Assembly (NCBI RefSeq): GCF_028502605.1
Contig: NC_079237.1
Coordinates: 620,001-684,000 of the forward strand
Source of the DNA: Trichoderma breve
Taxonomy: Eukaryota; Ascomycota; Sordariomycetes; Hypocreales; Hypocreaceae
Length of the DNA: 64,000 bases
Direction: 5' to 3'
Below the pieces are notes generated by a model. That model worked only from the letters and a program-made list of their open reading frames with translations. It was not told where the DNA came from and did not search any database. This document shows, piece after piece, positions 1 through 11,162 of this stretch; positions within the stretch are counted from its first letter, which is position 1, and every line of letters begins with the position of its first letter. Made by a program: the position numbers and the translations under genes.

Positions 1-286
1 CGCAGATGAGCTTGTCGTCGGCGCCGCTGGCCAGGTAGCGGCCATTGGGCGAGAAGCGCACGGAATGAATCGTGCCCAGATGGTGGCTCATGTGGCACAG
101 CTGGCGAGGCTTCTTGTAGTCGCCATCGTTGGCGTGATAGACGGCGTCGGTGGACCAGATGCGCACATGGCCGTCGCCGCCCGCCGTCGCGATTCGCTTG
201 CCGTCGGGCGAGACGTGGCAGCTGTAGACCTCGAAATCCTTCTGCTCGCCGCTGTGGCTCAGCCACGAGGGCTTGATGATGCGCAT
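1..286 (-). CDS. hir1: Histone transcription regulator Hir1 (HIRA family), N-terminal part
   Basis: The reading frame runs from an ATG at 286 leftward off the window edge, giving 95 residues. The start Met-Arg-Ile-Ile-Lys-Pro-x-Trp-Leu and the phrase DGKRIATAGGDGHVRIWS are typical of the first WD40 blade of Hir1/HIRA, and a second blade begins with HSVRFSPNGRYLASGADDKL. Members of this family are subunits of the HIR histone chaperone complex, which deposits H3-H4 independently of replication and represses histone genes in the nucleus. The C-terminal HIRA domain lies outside the window, so only the propeller start is seen. No intron is apparent in the visible part. Identification rests on the very conserved N-terminus. 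Confidence 0.85.
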   Translation of the reverse strand, partial: MRIIKPSWLSHSGEQKDFEVYSCHVSPDGKRIATAGGDGHVRIWSTDAVYHANDGDYKKPRQLCHMSHHLGTIHSVRFSPNGRYLASGADDKLIC

Positions 287-1000
287 GTCGGGGGAGGCGC
301 GGGCATTCGGGAGGCGACGATGGTGGATGATGTTGGTGTTTTGGCGATGGTGATGCTGGGGGCGATGATGTTTGGATTTGGATGGTGTTTTGGCGATGCT
401 TGGTTTCGTGCCAATGGAGGCTGTTAGTGGCAGATGCCTGGATACCTTGGGTGGGCTAGTAGCTAAGCGTGCCAGGTTAGTACTGATACTGGTCTCCCTA
501 TCAGCGAAGCTTGTAGCGCAGGTACCTGTACCAGATCAGGACTTTATTAGGTCGTCGAGGTATGAAGCGCGTAAAGCAGCTGACTGGACGCGCAGGCGCG
601 TTTAATTTTGCCAGGGAGCTACAGGGTAGCACTTTAGGCCAGTATTGGCAGCACAACTCGATCAATTCTATGTCTTCCTTTCGTCTTTCTTCTTTCTTTC
701 TTTTATCTTTATTCTTTTTTATCTTTCCCTTTTAATTATCTACATCGTGTATCCATCTATCAGACCAAATACCTGCAGTGATGGAACGGTTCATCTAGCT
801 TCTGAATTTTATAATGGTGCAACAACTTAATGCATCTTTGTACACAATCGCGCTTTACAAGACTAACTCACATTATGCCACGCCATGAACTTGTTATATC
901 ATTTACTACACGAATTACCCAATAGATCTGAATTCAACCTGCTAAGTGCTAACCACTAAAACTCCATCGCGCTCAAATCGCACAATCAAAGAACATTCAC
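287..1000. other. Intergenic: hir1 upstream region
   Basis: This is upstream DNA of hir1 and downstream DNA of the MFS gene. It has a pyrimidine-rich tract around 670-735 (T/C runs on plus). I see no convincing coding frame; open frames here are short and lack family resemblance. Confidence 0.6.
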
Positions 1001-2721
1001 TCACAGCTCGATGGGGAACCGTTGCCTCATCCATTTGCCGTACTTGTATATCAGGACCGGAAGGGGAATCAACGATATCGCAATAAACCCAAGCAGAGAA
1101 TTTCCCCAGCCCACTCCCAAGCTCTTATACAACTGAGGCCCAGCCAAGGGCAAGAAGGCAGCTATCGTATTTCGCAAGACGGCAAATCCAGCAAGGCCAC
1201 TCGCTGCATATTCCGGATATGCATCGACAATGTATGTCTGAATGGGCAACAAAACTCCTACGATGCCAATTCCAAACGGCGCAATACCAATGATGGGCAC
1301 AATCCAGTGAACGGCCTTGTCAGCGCTCCATCCATACCAGAAAAAGGTGGTAGGCAGAATGAGGGCAAACCAGATGCAATCCGGGAGACGCATTTCGGGC
1401 TCGTAAACACCGTCGTTGGCAGCAGTCATACGGATAACTGTGCTGTCAGAGAGAAGAGCAAACGACAGCAGGCCGATTCCATACCCGACAAGCAGCGTGA
1501 GATACACCAGGCCTGTGATACCCAGAGTCCAGCCATAGCTGCCCTCGAATGTGGTTGGGATGGTGTTGTAGAGGAGATACAGGCATCCATACGCAAAGGC
1601 AATGTACAGCGACAGCCCAAAGATGTTTGGCGAACGAAAAAGCATCTTCATTGGCCGAATCAGTCCAAGCGTCAGGATCTGTCTCTTGCTTAGGACAGGG
1701 GCATCGGGGTCAGTGTAGCAACTCCGGAGCTCGGGCTGGCTGAGCTCCTTTTGAAGCCTCTTTGTCTTTCGTTCAATCAACACTCGATGATTTGTCTCAC
1801 GGTTCAAGAAGATCATGGCTACCACCACGATAGCAGCGGGTATAAAGGACAGCCAATTGACCCAACGCCAGCCGATGGTCTCAGACACAAAGCCACCAAT
1901 GACAGGCGCAACGGTAGGGCCGACAACGGGACCCAGCATCCAGATAGTCATTGCCTTTCCACGTTCAGTTATAGGAAACATGTCGCCGATAATACCACCG
2001 CCAATGGTTTGACATCCTGAGCCGCCAACACCTGACATGAACCGGAAGAATATGAGTGTATTGAGCGTTGGAGCAAGCGCACAGCCCACGAGCCAGATGC
2101 AGAACCAGGCGCATGCGGCTATAAGTATCACATTTCGACCGTAAATCTCGGACAAGGGCGACAGAAACAGAGGTCCAATTGCATATCCTAGCAGAAATAT
2201 GCTGACGGGCATCGATCCCAAGGTAACATCGTCCACGCCGTAATCTTTCTCCAAGGCCGCCAGCGAAGGTGCAAGGATGGACGAAGCAAAAGGCGTCATA
2301 AACGTAATGGCTGATAACAAGATTGTGATGAACCACTTGCGGCTACGAGAAAAGTTGAGTGGCATATCGGGATCGTGCTGACTGTCCCATCCGACAATGC
2401 CCTTTTCAAGGTCTGTGACAGGGATTATTACCGGCGGAGAATCTGTTTCCTGCTTCCTTTTGCGCGCTGATGATAACCTCCTGAACAGGCCAGACCGCGT
2501 TGAGCTGTTATCTGCTGCTTCGACATCGACATCATTCTAGTTGACGGGCATCTGTTAGTAACGGGAGACAAGTTGGAATGGTCTGGCATCTTTTCACTTG
2601 CCGCTTCATTTTCATTTGCCTTTTCGAAAACCTCGCTTTCTAGAGTTTCTTTTTTGGGTGAGTCTTGCCATTGCTGTGGCTCTGAAGCGGTCAAAGAACC
2701 CGACGAGGAATCGCCGACCAT
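1001..2721 (-). CDS. MFS transporter, DHA1 drug/polyamine-type
   Basis: The main exon is complement(1001..2536), encoding about 511 residues and ending PIEL-stop. It holds twelve predicted membrane helices. Visible family features are GWDSQHDPDMPLNF just before helix 1 (the GWDGPxDPxNPxNW-type lead-in), the loop SPLSEIYGRN after helix 2, WMLGPVVGPTVAPVIGG in helix 5 and a PETN-like end of the first half. It probably exports drugs or polyamines across the plasma membrane by proton antiport; the substrate cannot be read from sequence. The N-terminal cytosolic tail needs a first exon. My best model is complement(2632..2721) from an ATG at 2721, with an intron 2537..2631 ending CTAG and a CTAAC branch site, but its donor (GTTTTC) is poor. 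The start is therefore uncertain, while the transporter body is secure. Confidence 0.8.
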
Positions 2722-3790
2722 GGCGCTTGGTGTTTTTATCTTGTCGGCCAATTCCCGACTGTTACTCGGCGAAATTTGCGACTATCTGGGTTACAATGCT
2801 TATTCCCGTGTAAAGATGATAAATCAAGAAGTCTTAAATACCGGTCAAAATCCCAAAATTTTCAGCGAAAATGCAAAAGAGGGGAAGATGAATTGTATTA
2901 ATGTATTCCATCAGCCACCGTATGGGATATATACTCTGTCCAACAAAGGAGGAGACCATCAGCAGTCGGCGAATAGGAAATAAACAGGCATTCCCGGTCA
3001 AAGTCCGAAAATCAGGACACTAAGGGGAGGGATCTTAATCTATGGAGCAGGCCAACCAATGATTCGGTGTATTGATCTCCGATTGGGATCCGGATATGCA
3101 TGTTGCTTTCATCAGCGACTTCAATGTCCACTTCTTCATTTACGCAACGCCTACATAAATTATGAATGAATCCAAACATAATACTACTTAATATTTGATT
3201 TAAAAGAGATTTATCATCATCACAATGATATCTTCTCATAGGTATTTCTTGTGTGGACGTTGACAATACGACTCGTCTGCAGTGGGCCAGCTTAGAAGGC
3301 CTTGTCCGCCAGACCTCGAAACTGAACGAGATCGGAGGGTGCATCCCATCCCCCAGCACACTAATATTACCAACCAAGCAGATAAAAATGGATTTGTAAC
3401 GATCTGACAGATTATTTGGACAATCATTGCTGGAATAATTGACCTGGGTTGCAATGAGAATCCCGCTCGTAGCCGTCCAAAGCCGTTGCTGAGCGAGCTG
3501 AAGTTGGAGACGTTGCCCTGTTTCTATGTCGCCATCAAGTGGCACTCATTCCACTTATCAGAAGCCTGTAAATTTTCTCTCGTATTTTTTGATCTCAAAT
3601 TCCTCAAAGGTTAATAATACAGTAAGATTTATGGCGGTGAAATGGCCATAATACCGAGCTAATCTGCATCCTCTCTTCTAATGTACATACACGCAGAAAG
3701 AAAATATCAAAACGCCACAACCCCTTGCCAAAAAACAAATAACCCCATACATCCCCATCTGAAGAGACAATTACACCTCTCCTCTTTCTA
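2722..3790. other. Intergenic region without supported gene
   Basis: The stretch lies between the MFS 5' end and the ankyrin-gene 3' end. A minus-strand open frame at 3012-3545 has no ATG at its beginning and no recognizable domain, so I do not call it. AT-rich sequence at 3560-3660. Confidence 0.5.
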
Positions 3791-5122
3791 TTACATCCTC
3801 TTTGGATTTATCCATACCAACAACTCCTCTACTCCCTTCCCGATCGAAACTCCACAGGCCACGAGCATCTGCCAGATCTTCGTAGGAAGCCAGCGAAGCA
3901 GCAAGAATACCAGAGCAAAGGCATAGAAAATTCCCTTTCCAAAGGAGCCCAGCACGTACCCCAGCACTTTAAGACTTGTCTTTCCAAAAGTCGTGGCAAA
4001 GTATGCAGCAGCTTTTGGAAAATCGATGAATATCGCCCGGAGAATGGCCCGGAAACCATTGGCAATATCATGCAGGGTGATGGCCCGAAAGAATCCCACC
4101 ACAGCTTGAATCGTTGTATGAATCAAGGAAGCTATTTGCTTTAGGATATTAAAAACTGCGGCGCCAACCTTGCCAAGCCCTTCGCCGATCCATGATATAA
4201 TTGTCCATAAAGCTCCAGGAATGCGCTTTAAGATCTGCCATATCTTTCCCGGCACCTTTTGGATGGCTTTCCCTGCGCCTTTCATCCCCTCACCGGCAAG
4301 TTTGGCCGCTTTCTTCACGCGGCTGGGAAACTTGGTGATTTGCCGCTTGACAAAAGGCCCAATCTTGTGCCGACGTTGCCAAATTTCCTTTGGCATAGTC
4401 ACAAAAATAGCCTTGGGCACAGTCGTAACGATATGCTTCGGAACTGTCCAGAGAAGAAACTTGGGGACAGCCCAGAAGAGAAACTTGAAGACCGAACCAA
4501 TCTTCTCCAAGATACGGCGGATGCGCCGCATCTGTTTCTCGTGCGTCACTTTCCATCTTTTCCAAGCACCGCCGCGTCGAGTTGGGAGAAGATCAACTAC
4601 TTCTCGATGGCCATTTTCAGCAGCTAATCGAAGGGCCATTGCACCATCTGGAGCGATGAGCGAGTCGTCGGCACCGAGCTCGCGCAGTATCTTGACTATG
4701 CCAAGCTTGCCTTCAGCGGCTGCAACTTGGAGAGGAGTTCGCTGAACTTTTGTCTGATGGTCCTCTTCATCATGAAAGTAGGAGCCGTATCCATCGATTG
4801 TTGCTCCAAGAGACACCAGAAGGCGTACCATGGCTGCGTCATTGTTGCTGACGGCTTTTATGAGGGGTGTTTCGCCTCGATCATTTGGTGTATCCGGAGA
4901 GACAAATCCATTGGCAATGATGTTCGATACCACATCAACTTGTTTTTCGGCGATATAATGGAAGAAGTTTGCAACAATCTCTTGATCGGTTGAGTCGCTT
5001 CTCTCGGCTATTGCATCGCTACTCTCAGCCGGTTCCTCGTTACTTTCAACTGGTGCGTCGCTGTTTTGAAGTAGCTTGTTGTCGTTGAACATTATGGGGT
5101 TTTCCGTAGTATCGGATGCCAT
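3791..5122 (-). CDS. Ankyrin-repeat protein with long cationic amphipathic/membrane C-terminus
   Basis: Intronless, 443 residues from an ATG at 5122. Residues 1-50 are acidic and Ser/Glu-rich. Residues about 50-182 hold roughly three to four ankyrin repeats (RGETPLIKAVSNNDAAMVRLLV; RTPLQVAAAEGKLGIVKIL; GAMALRLAAENGHREVV). From about 185 the protein changes character. A basic stretch (KRWKVTHEKQMRRIRRILEK) leads into four tandem octapeptides with the core VPK/MPK (residues 217-248), then Lys/Gly-rich amphipathic helices, and ends with a hydrophobic segment near residues 400-420 and a short basic tail. Ankyrins normally mediate protein binding; I infer that the tail associates with membranes. 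I do not recognise a named family. Possible roles include a membrane scaffold or a cell-death effector, but nothing in the sequence decides this. Confidence 0.75.
   Translation of the reverse strand: MASDTTENPIMFNDNKLLQNSDAPVESNEEPAESSDAIAERSDSTDQEIVANFFHYIAEKQVDVVSNIIANGFVSPDTPNDRGETPLIKAVSNNDAAMVRLLVSLGATIDGYGSYFHDEEDHQTKVQRTPLQVAAAEGKLGIVKILRELGADDSLIAPDGAMALRLAAENGHREVVDLLPTRRGGAWKRWKVTHEKQMRRIRRILEKIGSVFKFLFWAVPKFLLWTVPKHIVTTVPKAIFVTMPKEIWQRRHKIGPFVKRQITKFPSRVKKAAKLAGEGMKGAGKAIQKVPGKIWQILKRIPGALWTIISWIGEGLGKVGAAVFNILKQIASLIHTTIQAVVGFFRAITLHDIANGFRAILRAIFIDFPKAAAYFATTFGKTSLKVLGYVLGSFGKGIFYAFALVFLLLRWLPTKIWQMLVACGVSIGKGVEELLVWINPKRM
4379..4474 (-). repeat. Four tandem octapeptide-coding repeats (x-x-V/M-P-K-x-x-x)
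   Basis: Inside the ankyrin gene, 24-nt units encode WAVPKFLL, WTVPKHIV, TTVPKAIF and VTMPKEIW in direct succession. Pro-Lys is invariant and flanked by bulky hydrophobics. A related VPGKIWQ occurs about 40 residues later. The regular spacing argues for internal duplication. Confidence 0.8.
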
Positions 5123-5631
5123 AATGTCAATCGTTGTATAAGATATATTCCGTTAACAGTGTGTGTTTGCATCAATAAGTCTGATGGGTGGTTTATTATT
5201 TACGATGATGGATGACGTTGAGGTTGGGATTGGATATCTTAAAATGAGCATGTGAAAGTAGAATTTCTTGATAAATTTATATAAGAATTTTTTCCCAACA
5301 AAAACAACAATATGATGGGATCTATAAGTCAACAACGGCCTAAATGAGGCAGATCGTGAGGCAGCTTCGTGCTAATTGCCTGCGCCTCCGCCTCACCTCG
5401 GCCCATGTTTTCAGCTCTGCAGCTGAATTTCATGTGCAACTGGGCGCCAACGTTTCCTAACTGAAAGGCGCAAATAACATAATTTTGCTTTGAATGATGG
5501 TAATTTCAACTCAGATGATATTTTATTGTATTTATCGTATTTAATTGAAGTGTATAGGTATCGTATTATCTCCAGTCCCTCTCATAGCATACTGCACACC
5601 ATGTAGAAGCTGTGAGAAACGGCGAGTCTCA
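5123..5631. other. Intergenic region
   Basis: Upstream DNA of the ankyrin gene and downstream DNA of the oxidoreductase gene. AT-rich around 5250-5310 and 5470-5570. Nothing coding seen. Confidence 0.55.
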
Positions 5632-6829
5632 TTAAGCCTTGTAGGGGTAATTAGCCGCCGCCGCAATCTTATCTAGCAGCTGATGAAGTTTCAAAGCGTC
5701 GTCAAAGTTGGCGACTTCGGTTGGGGCCGCCACATACTTCTCGCAGAGTCTAGATGTGTTTTGGCCCATAGCAGGGACGCTCTTAACATATGCTAGCTCT
5801 TGGGCATCAGTAAAGTCAATGTCTTGTGTCACTCCAACCGAATTGTCAACCAGACGCAGCTGCTTCTTGGCTATATCCATCTGGAAGTTGGGCCCGTCAA
5901 TCGTAATCTCCAGCTCTCCCTTGGTGCCCGAGATGAGCCATCGCAAGCCTTTGCCATCAACTGTCTTGGTCACCTTGCGGAAAGAAAGGCTGGCAACCGC
6001 GCCGCTTTCCAGCTTGCCGTTAATAAATATGTGATCCGGGCTCGTCTTTTTACGAGCAGGGTCAGTGACTTCGCCCGTCGCGAAATCAATAAGCTTCACG
6101 GTAGGATACTGGATATCCAAAACCGACTGCAGGCTGGCAAAGTCACCGACAATATACCTAAACGAGTCCAGGACTGTTTTGTTGTTAGCAAATTATTACA
6201 GTGTATTTGTTTTGGTTCACAGAAAGTAGCTTACAATGAGCGAATGAAATGGTATACTCATTAGCGCCTCCTTGAAAGTTGAGGAAATAATCTGCCTTTG
6301 CGTTCCAGGTATCGGCCGGATAGTTATTGAAGCATCCCGTAGCAGTGGTGCTCGTTACCTGACCGATAGCACCACTGTCGACCAGCTGTTTGGCCTTGGT
6401 AATTAGAGGATCTGCACGAAACTGCAACCCCGTCACGACCTTTAAGCCTTTGGCTAGTTGTGCCATTTCCTCTGCCTCTGCTGTAGTAGCACCAAGAGGC
6501 CATTCGCAAAAGACTTGTTTCTTTGCTTTCATGGCAGGCAAAGCGAGCAAATGGTGCGTAGAGACATGGACGGAGACGACGACTAGGTCAACATCTGGGT
6601 CGTTGGCGATGTCCTCGGGGCTGCCATAGGCTTTAGTAGTAGCTGGTAGCTTGTGATGCGCGATTGACTGTTTTGCCGCATCAACAGAAGAATTGCAAAG
6701 AGCAACTATTTCGTAGTTTGGGGAGTTGGTGTAAGTCGGCAGATGGGCTGCGATGCCCCAAGCCCCGTTTCCTAGCGATTTACCATCTCCAACCGTAAGT
6801 CCAATCAGTCCGACGCGAATAGGAGCCAT
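5632..6829 (-). CDS. Gfo/Idh/MocA-family oxidoreductase, Gal80-like
   Basis: Two exons, complement(6235..6829) and complement(5632..6173), separated by a 61-nt intron (GTAAGC...CTAAC...CAG). The joined frame gives 378 residues. The N-terminal Rossmann fold starts IRVGLIGLTVGDG...GAWGIAAHLPTY, continues with DVDLVVVSVHVSTHHLLALPAM and then QVFCEWPLGAT, the EKP-like segment with Trp replacing Lys. The C-terminal half (FNFQGGANE-like region, LRWLISGTKGELEIT) is the alpha/beta dimerization domain. The GAWGI-containing glycine loop and CEWPL are characteristic of Gal80-type members. In yeast Gal80 is an NADP-binding repressor of Gal4, but in filamentous fungi such proteins are mostly uncharacterized dehydrogenases. 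The substrate is unknown. The ATG at 6829 is preferred over an upstream in-frame one because MAPIRVGLIG starts directly at the fold. Confidence 0.82.
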
Positions 6830-6984
6830 GATGAAACAACACAATGTATTATTTTAAAGAAAAATTGATGAGTAGATAGATAGATTTCTTGCCGTCGCGA
6901 AGAGCTGTTATAGTTGATGTTGTAGCTTCAACACTACGCTGTCCGGTGGGCGATGATTATTTGTCAAAGCTAGACAAATTAATT

Positions 6985-6992
6985 CTTTTATA
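6985..6992 (-). promoter_or_regulatory. Putative TATA box of the Gal80-like gene
   Basis: TATAAAAG on the minus strand about 155 nt upstream of the ATG. Position is plausible if a leader of ~120 nt exists. Confidence 0.35.
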
Positions 6993-8119
6993 CTTGGGAG
7001 AACAAATATTAGTCAAGGCGGCGTAGAGATACTCCATGATTTGGTTAGCGACTGTCAACGATGGATTTGTTCACGTTATTGAATCGGAACTTCCGAAGTC
7101 CGCGAATCTCCGCCGAATAGACATGTCAGAGGTGAAGCGGAGTTTGAGGTTAGTTAGCTGGTTGGTATATCCCTATATTCATAGAAGCAAGAATGATTAG
7201 TATAGTAATTCACGAAATTCAACGTGATTGGTCGAAATTAGTATTCACTGTTACAAAGCATTATCTATTTCCGAGTGCATCGGAGGAATATCCCACCCGT
7301 CGCCTGAGTAGCCCATGTGGGATAGATATCAAAACACACTACTCGATTGTTAATATCGCAGTATTCTAAGCTTTCTAACTTCTAACTTCTGAATGTAGTG
7401 AATAATAAAATGACAGGAAATTAAATAAAGTGGGAGAAGGCCGTGTTCCCTATCCCTATGGCTTCTTGTTAGACCATGCAACTGCCCGAAAAGAAAATAC
7501 TTTGCTCCCTCTGGCTAGAGCCTCTTAACAAAGAGTAGACATTCAGAGCTGAGGCAGAGTTTGAAACGAGTTTGTAGCTATTTAAAAAGTAGTCATATTG
7601 CTATATATTTTGAAGAAAGCATGATTAGTACACGGGTTGCTCTACGGAGTCTAGACCAGTTTCTCACGGTAATGAGCCTAGACCAAGTTTTTGTTAGTGG
7701 ATAGGATAGGACGTAAAGTAATGAGAAATATTATAACGTAGCTCCTAGATTGAATTGTATTTTCAAAATCATATTCAATCCGAATAGTATGTGAATAGCT
7801 AGCCGTCTCAAATAATTGCGATGAAACGAATATACTTGATTGGGCCACGGTGGCTCACGATGGTGATTCGTCAGGGCTCGCACGTAGGAGCCATCTTTCT
7901 CTAATTGGCTACCTATGCAAGGAGTCGGTCCGTCATCTTTCCTTATTTCGTACTACGAGGCCAATTGTTGCGGCCATAAATGGTCGGCTTGTATTGCCTT
8001 TGCCCAACGTAGGTCACAACTTTAAAACACCTGACATATATCAGCCCATAACAATCTGCCCGAGGGTTTTAATTATCATTCAATTTTCAGTGCTTCGTTA
8101 TTTACCCCGCAGGATCATT
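6993..8119. other. Intergenic, divergent between oxidoreductase and HET gene
   Basis: About 1.1 kb of AT-leaning DNA. The frame of the HET protein stays open upstream to about 7850, but I take that to be leader because the first residues there look non-coding. No element recognized. Confidence 0.5.
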
Positions 8120-10926
8120 ATGAGTGATATAACCCACCTCGCTGCACCCAACGCTGCAAGTGAACCATCTGGAGTCAGCAAACAACGGAGCCTTTGCTCT
8201 GAATGCCGAGAGCTAAATTTTTCAGCCTCGGAATTCTTCTTACCACAGGGCAAGGGGAACAAAAGTCCAGTTACACTGTATACACGCCCGTGGAGTCTGA
8301 TCAGAGATGCAACTGACTGCTCTCTTTGCCAACTCGTCGTCTTTGCAGTTCGGGCAGCTTCAGAAGAGCGGTTGATCCAAGAGGCTCCTTGGCAGTGTCA
8401 GTTGATATCTTGCATACTACCAACAACACACAACCTTGTGGGTGAGTTAAGTTTCGATAACTACGTGCCCGAAGATGAGGTCATGGCAATAATGTTTGTT
8501 GCACAATACAGCTGGACGTCTGTTAGTGACTTCCTGATACCTGTTCAGTCTGAAGACTGTCCTAAGGCGTTTCCCGGACGAGTAATTCGACCAGGTCAAA
8601 TTGATGTTGAACAAGTCCATCAATGGCTGCAACAATGCAACACAGAACACGCGGGAACATGCCGACATCTCAATACACCAGACTCAAACAAGCTTGGGAA
8701 TATACTGGTTATTGATGTTGACGCTCAATGCTTGAGATTACTGCCAAACAACGGCCGATTTATCGCCCTCAGCTATGTGTGGGGAGGTGTTGAGCAAGTC
8801 GAGACAACAATGAGCAATTTGGAAGATTTTTGTGTTCCTGGTGCCTTTGGCCAAATTGCACGTGGCATTCCGAAAACAATCAGAGACGCTATGGAGTTTG
8901 TGAAGCAACTCGGGGAAAAGTTCCTTTGGGTTGATGCTCTCTGCATCATCCAAGACGACTCAAGCACAAAGCAGCGAATGATTGATCATATGAATGTTAT
9001 TTACGCGAATGCATATGCTACCCTATTCGCCGCGTCTGGAGACAACGCTCATGCCGGTCTACCGGGAGTTTCGCCGTCCTCTAGAACTATTGATCAGCCC
9101 ATGGCTACGGTAGCTGATGGGCTGACTTTCCTTTATCCAACTTCCTCTAAAGAATTAAAGAAGTCAGCTTGGGCAACACGAGGCTGGACATAAGTTTGTC
9201 ACCGTCTGATTATTCTCCGTTTCTACCCCCCTATCTGTCTCCTAGCAAATTTATGAGGAAATAATCGCATCTCTACATTATGGTAACCATCTGCAGTTAT
9301 CAAGAATATTTTTGCTCTCCTAGACGTCTCATTTTTACCGCCAGACAACTCATCTATCGATGTAATACGATTCAATGGCAGGAAGACCTGGCCATGGAAC
9401 ATATGGATCCATTCCTGGCAAATGCTCTAATTAGCCATGGTAGAAAAGGTCTGAATTGGGAGCCTCCCAATTACCCCTTCACATGGGCTTATCATAATTA
9501 CACGACATATGTAACAGCATATCTTAACCGAAATCTTACTCATGACAGTGATATTTTGAACGCTTTTGCCGGGATTATTAACGTTGCTAGAGACAATGAA
9601 TTGATCACATTGAACGGTCTTTTAACGCAATCTTTTGGTCCTGACATGCTCTGGAAACACTCCAGATGGGCCTCTCGTCGCCCTGGATTTCCAAGCTGGT
9701 CTTGGGCGGGGTGGAAGGGGACCGTCATCATGCAGAACTATAGTCCTTTCTCCGGTGGACCATGGCTGAAGAAAAAGTCCTGGATTCATTGGTATATCTA
9801 TGACGAGAAGAAGGCAAACTTTGTCTTGTTCACTTCTGGACATGTAGCGGCATTACAAGAGATACTATCCAAAGGAGACAATAGCCTGGACACGTCGAGC
9901 AAGGCAATAAATGATAATCGCCAAGGGCCAAGGGCTTCTGCTTCTTCTGACACTACGACATGGAACAGCACCGTCGTTCTCCTCTTGTCTCAGCTGAGTC
10001 TGAATTCTGCCGAAGAAGCACTAACACCTCGCCTTACTCCATCTCCGGCATCCTCTATCCCAAATTTGGATAGTTCTACGTTACTCTTTCGCACCCTGAC
10101 TGCCTACCTGACGATATCCGCCCTAAAACCAAATGGTCAGAAGCCGTACACTCCTCATAACGACCCTTCGCCACTTCCTGCGACACCAAGCCTCTATCTC
10201 TATACAACGAGCGGACTTCATGTAGGAACTGCATGGGTTTCCTCTGAGGATACGTACAACGAAATCTTGAGAAACGATGAACAATATAATGATCGCCCCT
10301 CTATCGAAGTGATTGTGCTGTTAGGCGCAGTCAGAGGAGATTGGCGAAGCAGAAACGAGAATTTAACAAGGAATGAGTACATGGACGAGCTCTTGAGAGC
10401 AGGATTTGATAACAAAGATTGGAAAGATCAGTATGAGACTAGGATGGAATACGAGTCGCTGATTGGTGATCTTTACGATCGTATGATTAAAGAGGGAACG
10501 AGTGGTGCCACGAAGGATCTAAGTGCTCAATTTCTACCAGATTTCTGGGAGCTTCTTGCGACTCGAGCCAGCCTTGAGATTGCAGAGAGCGGCAAATTTC
10601 CAGGTCATACCGCGGCAGACTTACAACACGCCATTGACGCCTTGAAAGCGGGCAAATTTCTCGGTAGTCGCTTCGCATATATACGACGAAGGCGCTCGGC
10701 ACATATAAAACGCATGAGAGATGGCTTAGAAGTGGAAGTGGGTGGTCATGGAACGTTGGAGAACCTTTCTGGCCAGTTCTTGCAGATCCTACTCATTGGC
10801 AAACTTGGAGTTCCAGACCATAATGGCAGCGCTGAAGTAAAGGAAAGGATTGGCGTTGGTGAGATACGTGAAGATAGACTATCATTCATTGATGGGCTTG
10901 CTCTTCGGGATGTTTTGTTGAGATAG
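8120..10926 (+). CDS. HET-domain (heterokaryon incompatibility) protein with AT...AG intron
   Basis: Exons 8120..9189 and 9297..10926 join in frame to 899 residues. The ATG at 8120 starts MSDITHLAAP. Cys-rich CSECRELNFSASEFF (about 30-45) and CSLCQLV precede the HET domain at about 214-360, with its hallmark phrases FIALSYVWGG, GIPKTIRDAMEFVKQLG, FLWVDALCIIQDD and, across the exon junction, RGWTYQE. The remaining ~540 residues are a HET-associated region (SWSWAGWKG) and an unassigned tail. HET proteins trigger regulated cell death in non-self recognition. The intron between Trp-Thr and Tyr-Gln-Glu begins ATAAGT instead of GTAAGT and ends CTGCAG. Read without splicing, a TAA at 9191 stops the protein at residue 357. 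The gene may therefore be a damaged allele or use a rare AT-AG intron. Confidence 0.8.
9190..9296 (+). other. Intron of HET gene with non-canonical AT donor
   Basis: 107 nt, ATAAGT...CTGCAG. Its borders are fixed by the conserved RGWT(Y/F)QE motif, which continues exactly when this stretch is removed. Only the first base differs from an ideal GTAAGT donor. Confidence 0.75.
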
Positions 10927-11162
10927 AAGTCAAGAAGGGTAGGATTTTCCAACCTAGAGAGTGTTGTAGCCTTAGAGGCTAGTAAATCTTGAATAGTATT
11001 AGCTACTTCCTACCATTATAGAAAAGAGGAATAGAAAAACTGACTGGAGCCTCGTTTTGTAATTAACACCTAAGAAGGGAAAGATGGTCTTACTTATGAA
11101 TTGTATTCTCATATGTTCGTATTCGAGTGTCGGGTACGGTTTTTGCAACGCTCAATCTATAT

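Noticed and set aside
3012..3545. Minus-strand open frame of ~177 codons
   Set aside because: It begins with GTG rather than ATG, has no recognizable domain and no splice-supported extension.
7850..8119. N-terminal extension of the HET protein
   Set aside because: Frame is open but starts with a non-ATG codon, and the sequence lacks protein character; the ATG at 8120 starts a normal N-terminus.
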